Of a DNA stretch of 10,305 bases, positions 1 to 6,878 are shown in pieces. Numbering within the stretch: the stretch's first letter is position 1; each line of letters begins with the position of its first letter. The position numbers were made by a program, and so were the translations under genes. The notes beneath the pieces are model-generated. The model worked only from the letters and a program-made list of their open reading frames with translations, searched no databases and was not told where the DNA came from. Source of the stretch: CAZJOD01 sp964547525 (GTDB lineage Bacteria > Bacillota > Clostridia > JAAYHZ01); contig CAZJOD010000131.1 of assembly GCA_964547525.1 (NCBI GenBank), forward strand, positions 1 through 10,305, read 5' to 3'.

Positions 1-1
1 G

Positions 2-184
2 ATGAATATGACCGGTATTGCTTATAAAATAAAACTTACTTTTTTAGTAATGTTGGCAATATTAATTTTGGTGTTTTTAGGATTGATAATTTTTTCGGGT
101 GATAGAGGTAATCGTTATGAGTACGGAGTTTATGTAAACAATTTTTGTTATGTAGAGGAATATGATTATGCAAAAATTATATAA
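2..184 (+). CDS. Possible small membrane protein, unrecognised, at window edge
   Basis: This frame encodes 60 residues with one strongly hydrophobic stretch at about residues 12-33, followed by a short polar tail rich in Tyr, Asn and Glu. I do not recognise a family. The first ATG is the second base of the window, so neither a ribosome binding site nor a longer upstream reading frame can be checked; it may be the 3' end of a larger gene. Its last codons overlap the start of spoVAC and contain that gene's ribosome binding site, an arrangement seen in coupled operons but also expected by chance in AT-rich DNA. If real, it would be co-transcribed with the spoVA genes. Status uncertain. Confidence 0.3.
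   Translation: MNMTGIAYKIKLTFLVMLAILILVFLGLIIFSGDRGNRYEYGVYVNNFCYVEEYDYAKII
154..160 (+). promoter_or_regulatory. Ribosome binding site that decides the spoVAC start
   Basis: AGAGGAA lies at 154-160. Two in-frame ATG codons follow, at 162 and 168. The first is only one base beyond the motif, too close for initiation; the second lies seven bases beyond, a normal spacing. The start at 168 is therefore preferred. Confidence 0.6.
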
Positions 185-611
185 TGCAAACGATTATAAT
201 AAATATGTTGATAAAAAATCACCAAATTCGAAATTGTGGTTAAATATGTTGAAAGCCTTTTTAGTAGGTGGAATTATTTGCGTAATAGGTCAGCTAATTA
301 CCAACTATTTAAAATCAAGAGGGTTGGATCAATTGGATACGGCTTCTTTGACGGCTGCGGCACTTATCTTGATAAGTGTATTGCTTACAATATTCGATCT
401 TTATTTTTATATTGGTAAGTTTGGTGGTGCAGGTGCAAGCATACCTATAACAGGATTCGCAAATGCAATTGTTTCTCCGGCAATGGAATTTAAAACCGAA
501 GGATATGTTATGGGAGTAGGAGCAAGAATGTTTTTGATAGCAGGTCCTGTTTTAGCTTACGGTATATCTGCATCAGTCGTTTTGGGTATAATTTATTATT
601 TTGTAAAGTAG
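168..611 (+). CDS. spoVAC: Stage V sporulation protein AC (SpoVAC)
   Basis: Integral membrane subunit of the SpoVA channel, which carries calcium-dipicolinic acid into the developing forespore and releases it during germination; it sits in the spore inner membrane. In B. subtilis SpoVAC is described as a mechanosensitive channel component. The product is about 147 residues, the usual family length. Visible hallmarks are a short polar N-terminus ending in SPNSK, the conserved KAFLVGGIICVIGQ segment in the first membrane helix, a second helix near residues 65-87, the GGAGASIPITGFANA motif that SpoVAC shares with SpoVAE, and a last helix near the C-terminus. The start at 168 is preferred over 162 because of ribosome-binding-site spacing. 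Only six bases separate it from spoVAD, so the two are surely in one operon. Sigma-G control is expected from known spoVA operons, but the promoter is not in the window. Confidence 0.95.
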   Translation: MQKLYNANDYNKYVDKKSPNSKLWLNMLKAFLVGGIICVIGQLITNYLKSRGLDQLDTASLTAAALILISVLLTIFDLYFYIGKFGGAGASIPITGFANAIVSPAMEFKTEGYVMGVGARMFLIAGPVLAYGISASVVLGIIYYFVK

Positions 612-617
612 GTATAT

Positions 618-1631
618 ATGATTATGAATACACGTGTAGGTAAACAAACGGTAATATTTCAAAAGATGCCATATATCACTGCCACAGCTGCAATTGTAGG
701 TACGTACGAAGGTGAAGGACCCTTGAAAGACAGCTTTGACCTTATATTGGATAATGACGATAACGGTGAAAAGAGCTGGGAAAAAGCCGAAACCAAAATG
801 ATGAAAGATACTTATCAGTTACTTTTGCAAAAAGGACATACCACCGCGGGTAATATAAATTATGTTATTGCGGGTGATTTGTTAAATCAAAATACAGCTT
901 CCAGTTATGCGTTCAGGGATTGTGATATCCCGTATTTAGGTGTCTACGGTGCATGTTCAACCTTCGGTGAATCCATAGGTATAGGAGCAATGTTGATGGC
1001 CGGAGGATTTGCAGATCAGATAGTATGTATAACATCAAGCCATTTTTGTTCTGCGGAACGGCAATACAGATTCCCATTGGAATTTGCCGCACAAAGACCG
1101 CCTACGGCACAATGGACGGTTACAGGTTGCGGAGGCGTCTTATTACAAAAAGAAGGCAACGGTCCTATGGTGGAATCTTTTACTTCGGGTAAAATAGTGG
1201 ATCAAGGAATAAAAGATGCTAATAATATGGGCGCTGCTATGGCTCCCGCTGCAGCCGATACAATAGCCACTCATCTTGCCGACATGAATAGAAAGCCAGA
1301 AGATTACGATATGATAGTGACAGGAGATCTTGGAGCGATAGGTTCGGAGATATGTAAAGAATTATTAAGTCAGTACGGATATGATGTATATGATGTTCAT
1401 AACGATTGTGGTTTGATAATTTATGATCGGCACAAACAGGATGCACACAGTGGTGGAAGCGGTTGTGGTTGTTCGGCTACAGTATTTTCAGCTCATTTAT
1501 ACCCTAAGTTGAAAAGCCTGGAAATGTCAAGGATTCTTTTTGTGCCTACAGGTGCGTTATTAAGTCCAACAATAATTCAGCAGGGTGAATCAATAGCATG
1601 TATCGCTCATGCGGTGGGGATTGCCGGTTAG
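618..1631 (+). CDS. spoVAD: Stage V sporulation protein AD (SpoVAD), dipicolinic acid-binding
   Basis: Peripheral subunit of the SpoVA complex that binds dipicolinic acid on the spore inner membrane. It has a thiolase/ketoacyl-synthase-like fold but is a binding protein rather than a known enzyme. The 337 residues match the normal length. Conserved blocks include AGDLLNQN (about 85-92), the YGACST turn with Cys113 at the place of the thiolase nucleophile, TSSHFCSAERQYRFP (about 139-153), AMAPAAADTI, TGDLGAIGS, HNDCGLIIYD, GGSGCGCSA and the C-terminal TGALLSPTIIQQ-ESI-CIAH signature. No signal peptide or membrane helix is apparent. The start at 618 has a weak ribosome binding site (GTAGG at 608-612); an in-frame ATG at 624 is an alternative. 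Second gene of the spoVAC-AD-AE operon. Confidence 0.97.
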   Translation: MIMNTRVGKQTVIFQKMPYITATAAIVGTYEGEGPLKDSFDLILDNDDNGEKSWEKAETKMMKDTYQLLLQKGHTTAGNINYVIAGDLLNQNTASSYAFRDCDIPYLGVYGACSTFGESIGIGAMLMAGGFADQIVCITSSHFCSAERQYRFPLEFAAQRPPTAQWTVTGCGGVLLQKEGNGPMVESFTSGKIVDQGIKDANNMGAAMAPAAADTIATHLADMNRKPEDYDMIVTGDLGAIGSEICKELLSQYGYDVYDVHNDCGLIIYDRHKQDAHSGGSGCGCSATVFSAHLYPKLKSLEMSRILFVPTGALLSPTIIQQGESIACIAHAVGIAG

Positions 1632-1670
1632 AGTCGGACTATCGAAATCATTTTTTAAGGAGATATTGTT

Positions 1671-2033
1671 ATGGGTGATAAATTGTTAAATGCCTTTTTA
1701 GTTGGAGGAGCACTTTGTGCATTGGCACAAATTTTAATAGATAAGACCAAAATTACATCGGCTCGTATAATGGTATTGTATGTAACCGTAGGGGTATTAT
1801 TAGGCGGGATAGGTGTATATCAGAAATTGGTGGATATAGGCGGTGCGGGTGCAACCGTACCATTGATGGGATTCGGTTACACCCTTGCAAAAGGAACTAT
1901 GCGAGAAGTGGACCAACATGGCTTGATCGGGGCGTTGACCGGGGGATTGAAGGCGGCGGCGGGAGGAATAACCGCTGCGATATTTTTTGGATATTTGGCC
2001 TCTTTAGTTGCAAAACCAAAGGGAAGACGTTGA
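1671..2033 (+). CDS. spoVAE: Stage V sporulation protein AE (SpoVAE/SpoVAEb)
   Basis: Small integral membrane subunit of the SpoVA channel, 120 residues, the usual size of the SpoVAEb form. It starts with the NAFLVGGALCALAQ helix that parallels the start of SpoVAC, has a second helix near residues 31-52, then the family motif GGAGATVPLMGFGYTLAKG, a glycine- and alanine-rich stretch (ALTGGLKAAAGGITAAIFFGYLA) forming the last helix, and a basic tail. SpoVAC and SpoVAE share the GGAGA-P-GF motif and look like distant paralogues. An excellent ribosome binding site, AAGGAGAT at 1657-1664, lies six bases before the ATG. It follows spoVAD by 39 bases and is the last gene before a strong terminator. 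Confidence 0.95.
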   Translation: MGDKLLNAFLVGGALCALAQILIDKTKITSARIMVLYVTVGVLLGGIGVYQKLVDIGGAGATVPLMGFGYTLAKGTMREVDQHGLIGALTGGLKAAAGGITAAIFFGYLASLVAKPKGRR

Positions 2034-2093
2034 CATATATCTAAAATTATATCAAGGAAGTGTTAAATAGTTTAATTGATAATATCTTGGTTT

Positions 2094-2139
2094 AAAAAAT
2101 GGTATTCAATGATTTAATAAAATAATACCATTTTTTTTT
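2094..2139 (+). terminator. Intrinsic terminator of the spoVA operon
   Basis: Bases 2094-2106 (six A then TGGTATT) pair perfectly with 2124-2136 (AATACCA then T), giving a 13-bp stem with a 17-base loop, followed by T through 2139. Because the outer stem is A on one side and T on the other, it could also stop transcripts from the opposite direction, but no minus-strand gene abuts it. Confidence 0.85.
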
Positions 2140-2141
2140 CG

Positions 2142-2174
2142 TTGCTGTTTAATAACCGATTTATATAGTATAAT
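2142..2174 (+). promoter_or_regulatory. Probable sigma-A-type promoter for the 2206-8682 gene run
   Basis: A perfect TATAAT at 2169-2174 lies just after the spoVA terminator and 32 bases before the next start codon. The -35 side is weak: TTGCTG at 2142-2147 is 16 bases from an overlapping -10 candidate TATAGT (2164-2169), and 21 bases from TATAAT. The position between terminator and gene supports a promoter here; the exact hexamers are uncertain. Confidence 0.45.
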
Positions 2175-2205
2175 CTTATTATAATATTTTCGGAGGATAC
2201 TTGTA

Positions 2206-3318
2206 ATGACACCAAAAGAGAGATTAATGGCTGTTTTAAACTGTGAAACCCCTGATAGGGTACCAATTTCCACATATGAGTTATTTCCGTATCACAGGAG
2301 ATACGAATATGATCATCCGTCCTACGAACCGCTAATGAAAGCTTTAAAAGGTAATACCGATTCTATGGTAATGTGGGATCCGAGATCGGATCAAACCGTT
2401 TTTTGTTCAGCATATCCTGTGGATATAGAAGTAAAAACCGTTCGAGAAACCGGGCAGACCGTTTATCATAAAACTTTGCATACCCCGAAAGGGGACTTAA
2501 CACAAACAACTAAAATAATTGATAATATTCGTACTGTATGGCAAACCGAACATTGGTGCAAAAATCTTGACGATGTTGAAAAAGTGCTATCTATTCCGTA
2601 TGAACCCGTAACATATGATGTTTCGGGATTTGATAAAGTAAAAGACGAATTGAACGATCAAGGACTTATTATGTCCTCTCCTTCCGATGCATTATGGCTG
2701 GCTGCGGATTTGATGGAATTCGGTGAATACACCGTATGGGCGATGACCGAATCGGATAATTTCGAACGTGTTGTTAAGATAATGCATGAACGAAACATGG
2801 AAAACATAAAGAGACTTTTGAATGCAAAGGTTGTTGACTTATATAGAATATGCGGACCTGAGTATGCCACACCACCTTATTTGCCTAAAGAGCTGTTTGA
2901 CCGTTTTGTAGTTCCTTATGTTAAGGAGATGGTTGATTTGATTCATGAAAAAGGAGCAAAAGTCAGGTTCCACTGTCATGGGAAAATAAAAACCGTATTA
3001 GATTCAATAATAGAAATCGGTCCGGACGGAATAGATCCTTGTGAGGCGCCCCCTGATGGAGACATTACATTGGCCGAGGTTAAAAAACGCTGTCAAGGTA
3101 AAGTGTGCGTATTTGGAAATATACAATTAAAACTACTTGAGAACGGAACACCTTCGGAAATTGATTCTGCGGTTAAAAAATGTATGGATGATGCTAAAGC
3201 CCAAGGAGGCTATGTTATTATGCCGACAGCCGCACCTATAAACGTACCTGTTGCCGATAAGACTTTGCAAAATTATTACCAATTTATAGAATCGGCGTTA
3301 AAATACGGACGTTATTGA
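2206..3318 (+). CDS. Uroporphyrinogen-decarboxylase-family protein (URO-D/MtaA-like), substrate unknown
   Basis: Predicted cytosolic TIM-barrel protein of 370 residues in the URO-D superfamily, which holds true HemE decarboxylases and cobamide methyltransferases such as MtaA and CmuA. The N-terminus MTPKERLMAVLNCETPDRVP is typical of the non-HemE members. Later blocks are GPEYATPPYLPKELF (about 217-231), FHCHGKI (about 255-261), GPDGIDPCEAPPDGDITL (about 272-289), FGNIQ (about 303-307) and GGYVIMPTAAPIN (about 334-346). The HxCG zinc motif of MtaA is replaced by HCHG (His256-Cys257-His258), and the distal Cys of MtaA appears absent (PTAAP), so zinc-thiol chemistry like MtaA's is doubtful. No haem genes or corrinoid proteins are adjacent, which argues against HemE and against a classical methanol system. 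The ribosome binding site GGAGGA at 2192-2197 is strong. First gene of the plus-strand run; thyA follows after 66 bases. Confidence 0.85.
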   Translation: MTPKERLMAVLNCETPDRVPISTYELFPYHRRYEYDHPSYEPLMKALKGNTDSMVMWDPRSDQTVFCSAYPVDIEVKTVRETGQTVYHKTLHTPKGDLTQTTKIIDNIRTVWQTEHWCKNLDDVEKVLSIPYEPVTYDVSGFDKVKDELNDQGLIMSSPSDALWLAADLMEFGEYTVWAMTESDNFERVVKIMHERNMENIKRLLNAKVVDLYRICGPEYATPPYLPKELFDRFVVPYVKEMVDLIHEKGAKVRFHCHGKIKTVLDSIIEIGPDGIDPCEAPPDGDITLAEVKKRCQGKVCVFGNIQLKLLENGTPSEIDSAVKKCMDDAKAQGGYVIMPTAAPINVPVADKTLQNYYQFIESALKYGRY

Positions 3319-3384
3319 TCAAACCTCTTGTTAATAAGAAGTTATTTAGAGTAAAAGTACATTTGATACTATAGGAGTGATGAT

Positions 3385-4218
3385 ATGAGTAAAGCTGACC
3401 TTATTTTTATAGATATGTGTAAAGATATAATTGAGAACGGATACGGTTCACAAGGTGAGAAGATCAGACCTGTCTGGGCTGATACCGGTGAACCTGCTCA
3501 TACTCTAAAGAGATTCGGCATAGTAAACAGGTATGATTTAAGTGAAGAATTTCCCATACTGACTCTGCGTCCTACAAGATTGGACAAAGCAATAGATGAA
3601 ATACTTTGGATATGGCAAAAAAAATCCAACAATGTAAACGATCTGAACAGTAAAATTTGGGATGCGTGGGCGGATGAAACAGGGTCCATAGGAAAGGCTT
3701 ACGGCTATCAAATAGGTAAAAAAAGCAAATATAAAGAAGGTGATTTCGATCAGACCGATCGGGTTTTATATGATTTAAAGCATAATAAATATAGCCGAAG
3801 AATAATAACAAATATGTATAACCATGATGATTTACATGAGATGAATCTTTATCCATGTGCTTACAGTGTCACCTTCAATGTGACCGGAAACAAACTGAAT
3901 GCAATATTAAACCAGAGATCACAGGATATTTTGGTGGCAAATAGTTGGAATGTGTGCCAATATGCTGTTTTAATCCACATGTTTGCACAAGTCAGTAACT
4001 TGGTCCCGGGAGAATTGGTTCACGTGATTGCCGACGCACATATTTACGATAGGCATATAGAAATAATAAAAGAGTTGATATTACGGCCGGTTTATGAAGC
4101 TCCACAGTTTGTCATAAATAAAAATGTAAAAAACTTTTATGATTTTGTGACCGATGATTTTAAGCTAATCGGATATAAAGCAGGTGAACAAATCAAAAAA
4201 ATACCTGTGGCGGAATAA
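3385..4218 (+). CDS. thyA: Thymidylate synthase ThyA
   Basis: Converts dUMP to dTMP using 5,10-methylenetetrahydrofolate, the folate-dependent route to thymidylate, in the cytosol. The 277 residues fit the family. Catalytic and binding residues are visible: Glu72 in DEILW, Trp92 in IWDAWAD, Tyr106 in AYGYQ, the phosphate-binding Arg138-Arg139 in YSRRI, the nucleophile Cys158 in LYPCAYS, Gln177-Arg178-Ser179 and Asp181 in NQRSQD, Asn189 in NSWN, and His219/Tyr221 in DAHIYDRH. The residue after the nucleophile is Ala rather than the His of E. coli, which is normal for the clostridial branch. With all key residues kept, an ordinary ThyA is more likely than a phage-type hydroxymethylase. The ribosome binding site AGGAGTGAT at 3373-3381 is good. 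No dihydrofolate reductase gene follows; a GH20-like gene starts 36 bases on. Confidence 0.96.
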   Translation: MSKADLIFIDMCKDIIENGYGSQGEKIRPVWADTGEPAHTLKRFGIVNRYDLSEEFPILTLRPTRLDKAIDEILWIWQKKSNNVNDLNSKIWDAWADETGSIGKAYGYQIGKKSKYKEGDFDQTDRVLYDLKHNKYSRRIITNMYNHDDLHEMNLYPCAYSVTFNVTGNKLNAILNQRSQDILVANSWNVCQYAVLIHMFAQVSNLVPGELVHVIADAHIYDRHIEIIKELILRPVYEAPQFVINKNVKNFYDFVTDDFKLIGYKAGEQIKKIPVAE

Positions 4219-4254
4219 TGTCTTATTAGAACATTTTGTATATGGAGGTAGAAT

Positions 4255-6795
4255 ATGAGTGAGGTTTTGAAAACAAGTGACAGAAAAGCTTTAAAGTACA
4301 ACTATTTTCCGAAGAAGTATATGACTGTAATATGGCGTAATTATGAAACAGTACCGGTGGAAAATATAGCGAAAGCTTTAAAAACTACAGTTGAGAACAT
4401 ACAAAGTGTTGCCGGATTAATGGGATTGAAAAAAGAGAACTCTCCGGATAATACCTTTTTAAAGAGAGGATACTTGACAATCATACGGCAAAATTGGCAT
4501 TTACTTGATTATGAACAAATATGTACTTTACTTGGAATTGCCCCGAAGGATTTGGCATTTATTTTAAAAGAAGATGATTTTATGTGGCATAAGATGGGAC
4601 ATATAAAACCCGACACACAAGGAACTGCTTTTGAAATACCTATAGAAGAAGACATTACGGTACTTGAGGAGATTAAATCGGTATTTAACGATCCAAAGAT
4701 ATGTGATTATACTGAAAACGGTTTCGATTTTTTAAAAAAATATTATGATGACACAATTGTGCCAATAAAACGCGGAAGCCCGGAAGGTTTTGATATAGTA
4801 TTACCGGACGAATTTTCAACAATTTATTCAAATGAAGAATTTATAAAAATTTATGCACAGGATTTTTGTACTACATTGGAAAAAAGATGGGGTGTAAAAT
4901 CGTGTGGTACGGGCAATCAAAAATATTTATTGGAAATTTCGATCGGCGAACTTGAAAACGGCAAAAGCGGAAGTTATAAGATTGATATATCAAGAAGTTC
5001 CATAAATGTAATAGGTGCTGACGAAAAAGGTGTTTATGCCGGTTTAAAATATTTGGAAAAGATGATGACGGAAAATAAAGGACCATATTTTAATATCGGT
5101 ACTATAGAAAAAAATACTGTTTTTGATATCAGGTATATTTACTCGTATTTTGCATTATACGGTGACGCACTGTTGGATTCGGATTTGGATCCGTATCCTG
5201 ACGGTTTATTAAGAAAATTATCCGATTGCGGTGTAAATGGGATATGGATGCAAGCGATCCTTTATCAGTTGTGCGAATTTCCTTTTGATCCTGAGCTGTC
5301 GATAGGTTATGAAAAAAGAAGAGAATCTTTGAAAAAGCTAATAAAAAAGGCAAAACGGTACGGAATAGATATCTATCTATATTTTAACGAACCTAGAGCA
5401 ATGGATGAAACCTTTTATAAAAAACATCCTAATCTGCAAGGTGAAAGGGAAGGAGATTTTTATTCGCTATGTACTTCGTGTGAACAAGTAAAAGAATATC
5501 TATATAACGGTATGAAGGATCTGTTTTCCGATATACCCGATCTTGCCGGTTATTTTACTATAACTATGTCAGAAAACCTTACAAACTGTTATTCAAGGTC
5601 AGGCGGCAAAGAGCAATCATGTCCAAGATGTAAAGAGCGTCAGCCCTATGATGTAGTGGCTGAAGTAAATAATATAATGGCAAGGGGAGCTAAAGCGGGA
5701 AACCCCGATATAAAGGCAATAGCATGGACATGGGGTTGGAATCCGCAATGGAGTGAAAAAGTAATCAGAAATCTTGATGACGGTATAATGTTAATGTGTG
5801 TTAACGAAGAGGGTATGCAGCCGGATATATCAGGATATAAGCCTACGGTAATAGATTACACAATGACTGTTCCCGGCCCGTCTGAAAGGTCGATAAATAA
5901 TTGGAATATTGCAAAGCAAACAGGTCGAAAAACATTATCAAAAGTACAGTTGAATTGTACATGGGAGTTGGCGGCTTTACCTTATCTGCCTTTAGCCGAC
6001 ATATGCAGTTGTAGAATACAGAACATAAAAGATCAAGGAGTGGAGGGACTGATGCTCAGTTGGACGTTGGGTGGATGTGACTCGCAAAATCTTGATATAG
6101 CATCGTTGTATTATTACGAACCTTTGGATGATAATTCATACGACCGATATTTTTCTCGAACTTACGGTGAAGATGTGAAAAACGATGTCAAAAGAGCTCA
6201 AACGATTTTTTGTGATGCTATTAAGGAGTTTCCGTTTCATTTGACTGTTTTATATACCGCTCCTCAGAATTATGCACCTGCAGCACCTTTTTATGAATAT
6301 AAAACCGGTTATACCGCAAGTATGATAGGATTTCCCCATGATGATATCAAAACCTGGAAAGCGATATACAGTAGTGAAGACTTTCTAAAACAATTTGAAA
6401 AATTAGTAGCCAAATGGGAAATAGGATTGAATATATTGAAGAATTGTAAAACTGATAACGAAAAATTTAACGAATTGTTAAATATCTCAAAGGGTGTTTA
6501 TTACCATTATAGGAGCACGGTAAATCATATAAAATTCGTTATGGTTCGAGATAGATTAGCTGAAAATGATTTTACTAAAGTTACCGAAATACAATTAAAA
6601 AACAGTATTCTAAATACTCTAGCCGATGAAAAAGATGTAGTGATGAATATGCTGGAGATTAGAAAAAATGATTCAAGGACCGGATATGAAGCAAGCAACC
6701 ATTATTTTTATACAGTAGCGAATTTAAAAGAAAAACTTCTTAATATATATTATTTATCTGAATTGTATAAAATAGATTGCGTGGAAAATAATTAA
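4255..6795 (+). CDS. GH20-like glycoside hydrolase with tandem N-terminal HTH-like module
   Basis: A large predicted cytosolic protein, 846 residues, with no signal peptide. Residues about 20-60 and 72-119 form two related helical repeats (each opens Y-[MLT]-x-I-x-R-x-[NW]; the second ends LKEDDFMWHKMGHIKPD), resembling a duplicated helix-turn-helix. Residues about 175-285 look like the zincin-like domain that precedes GH20 barrels, with the typical strand-helix segment INVIGADEKGVYAGLKYLEKM. From about 290 to 610 a TIM barrel follows: GVNGIWM near 326-332, KRYGIDIYLYFNEP near 367-380, then ITMSEN (Glu440) with Cys445, Cys456 and Cys459 around a CPRC pair, and AWTWGW. This Ser-Glu-Asn plus cysteine pattern recalls DUF4838/GH20-like proteins rather than true hexosaminidases, whose Asp-Glu pair I do not see. 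Residues 630-840 are mostly helical. Probably cleaves a glycoside taken up by the cell; substrate unknown. Ribosome binding site GGAGG at 4244-4248. Confidence 0.7.
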   Translation: MSEVLKTSDRKALKYNYFPKKYMTVIWRNYETVPVENIAKALKTTVENIQSVAGLMGLKKENSPDNTFLKRGYLTIIRQNWHLLDYEQICTLLGIAPKDLAFILKEDDFMWHKMGHIKPDTQGTAFEIPIEEDITVLEEIKSVFNDPKICDYTENGFDFLKKYYDDTIVPIKRGSPEGFDIVLPDEFSTIYSNEEFIKIYAQDFCTTLEKRWGVKSCGTGNQKYLLEISIGELENGKSGSYKIDISRSSINVIGADEKGVYAGLKYLEKMMTENKGPYFNIGTIEKNTVFDIRYIYSYFALYGDALLDSDLDPYPDGLLRKLSDCGVNGIWMQAILYQLCEFPFDPELSIGYEKRRESLKKLIKKAKRYGIDIYLYFNEPRAMDETFYKKHPNLQGEREGDFYSLCTSCEQVKEYLYNGMKDLFSDIPDLAGYFTITMSENLTNCYSRSGGKEQSCPRCKERQPYDVVAEVNNIMARGAKAGNPDIKAIAWTWGWNPQWSEKVIRNLDDGIMLMCVNEEGMQPDISGYKPTVIDYTMTVPGPSERSINNWNIAKQTGRKTLSKVQLNCTWELAALPYLPLADICSCRIQNIKDQGVEGLMLSWTLGGCDSQNLDIASLYYYEPLDDNSYDRYFSRTYGEDVKNDVKRAQTIFCDAIKEFPFHLTVLYTAPQNYAPAAPFYEYKTGYTASMIGFPHDDIKTWKAIYSSEDFLKQFEKLVAKWEIGLNILKNCKTDNEKFNELLNISKGVYYHYRSTVNHIKFVMVRDRLAENDFTKVTEIQLKNSILNTLADEKDVVMNMLEIRKNDSRTGYEASNHYFYTVANLKEKLLNIYYLSELYKIDCVENN

Positions 6796-6815
6796 AAAAG
6801 ATGTAATTATATCAG

Positions 6816-6824
6816 AAGGAGGAT
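6816..6824 (+). promoter_or_regulatory. Strong ribosome binding site that serves the mini-ORF, not pepF directly
   Basis: AAGGAGGAT at 6816-6824 is the best Shine-Dalgarno match in this gene junction. It lies five bases (counted from AGGAGG) before the ATG at 6828 but more than 45 bases before the only possible pepF ATG at 6871, which has no comparable motif of its own. Confidence 0.7.
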
Positions 6825-6827
6825 AGG

Positions 6828-6878
6828 ATGTTATCAATTTTAGGCAAATTGGTAATATGCGTGAAAAAACATGAATAA
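6828..6878 (+). CDS. 16-codon leader ORF overlapping the pepF start
   Basis: The ATG at 6828 opens a 16-residue peptide, MLSILGKLVICVKKHE, ending with TAA at 6876-6878. It has a near-perfect ribosome binding site and overlaps the first codons of pepF by eight bases in another frame. The peptide is hydrophobic then basic (IL-LVIC-KK). It cannot be the N-terminus of pepF because pepF is in a different frame and has an in-frame TGA at 6862-6864. The likely role is translational coupling: ribosomes finishing the mini-ORF restart at the overlapping pepF ATG. No tandem codons or attenuator hairpin typical of amino-acid leaders are seen. The alternative is that an indel removed an original start. 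Confidence 0.45.
   Translation: MLSILGKLVICVKKHE

Noticed and set aside
3328..3357. Possible promoter TTGTTA - 18 bases - TAAAAG ahead of thyA
   Set aside because: Each hexamer matches consensus at only four positions, common by chance in this base composition; read-through from the upstream promoter explains expression.
3385..4218. Hypothesis that ThyA is a phage-type dUMP or dCMP hydroxymethylase
   Set aside because: All thymidylate synthase residues including Asn189 and the phosphate-binding arginines are kept, and there are no DNA-modification or phage genes nearby.
6788..6810. Inverted repeat ATAATTA/TAATTAT between the GH20-like gene and the leader ORF, as a terminator
   Set aside because: The stem is seven A-T pairs only and has no U-tract, too weak to terminate.
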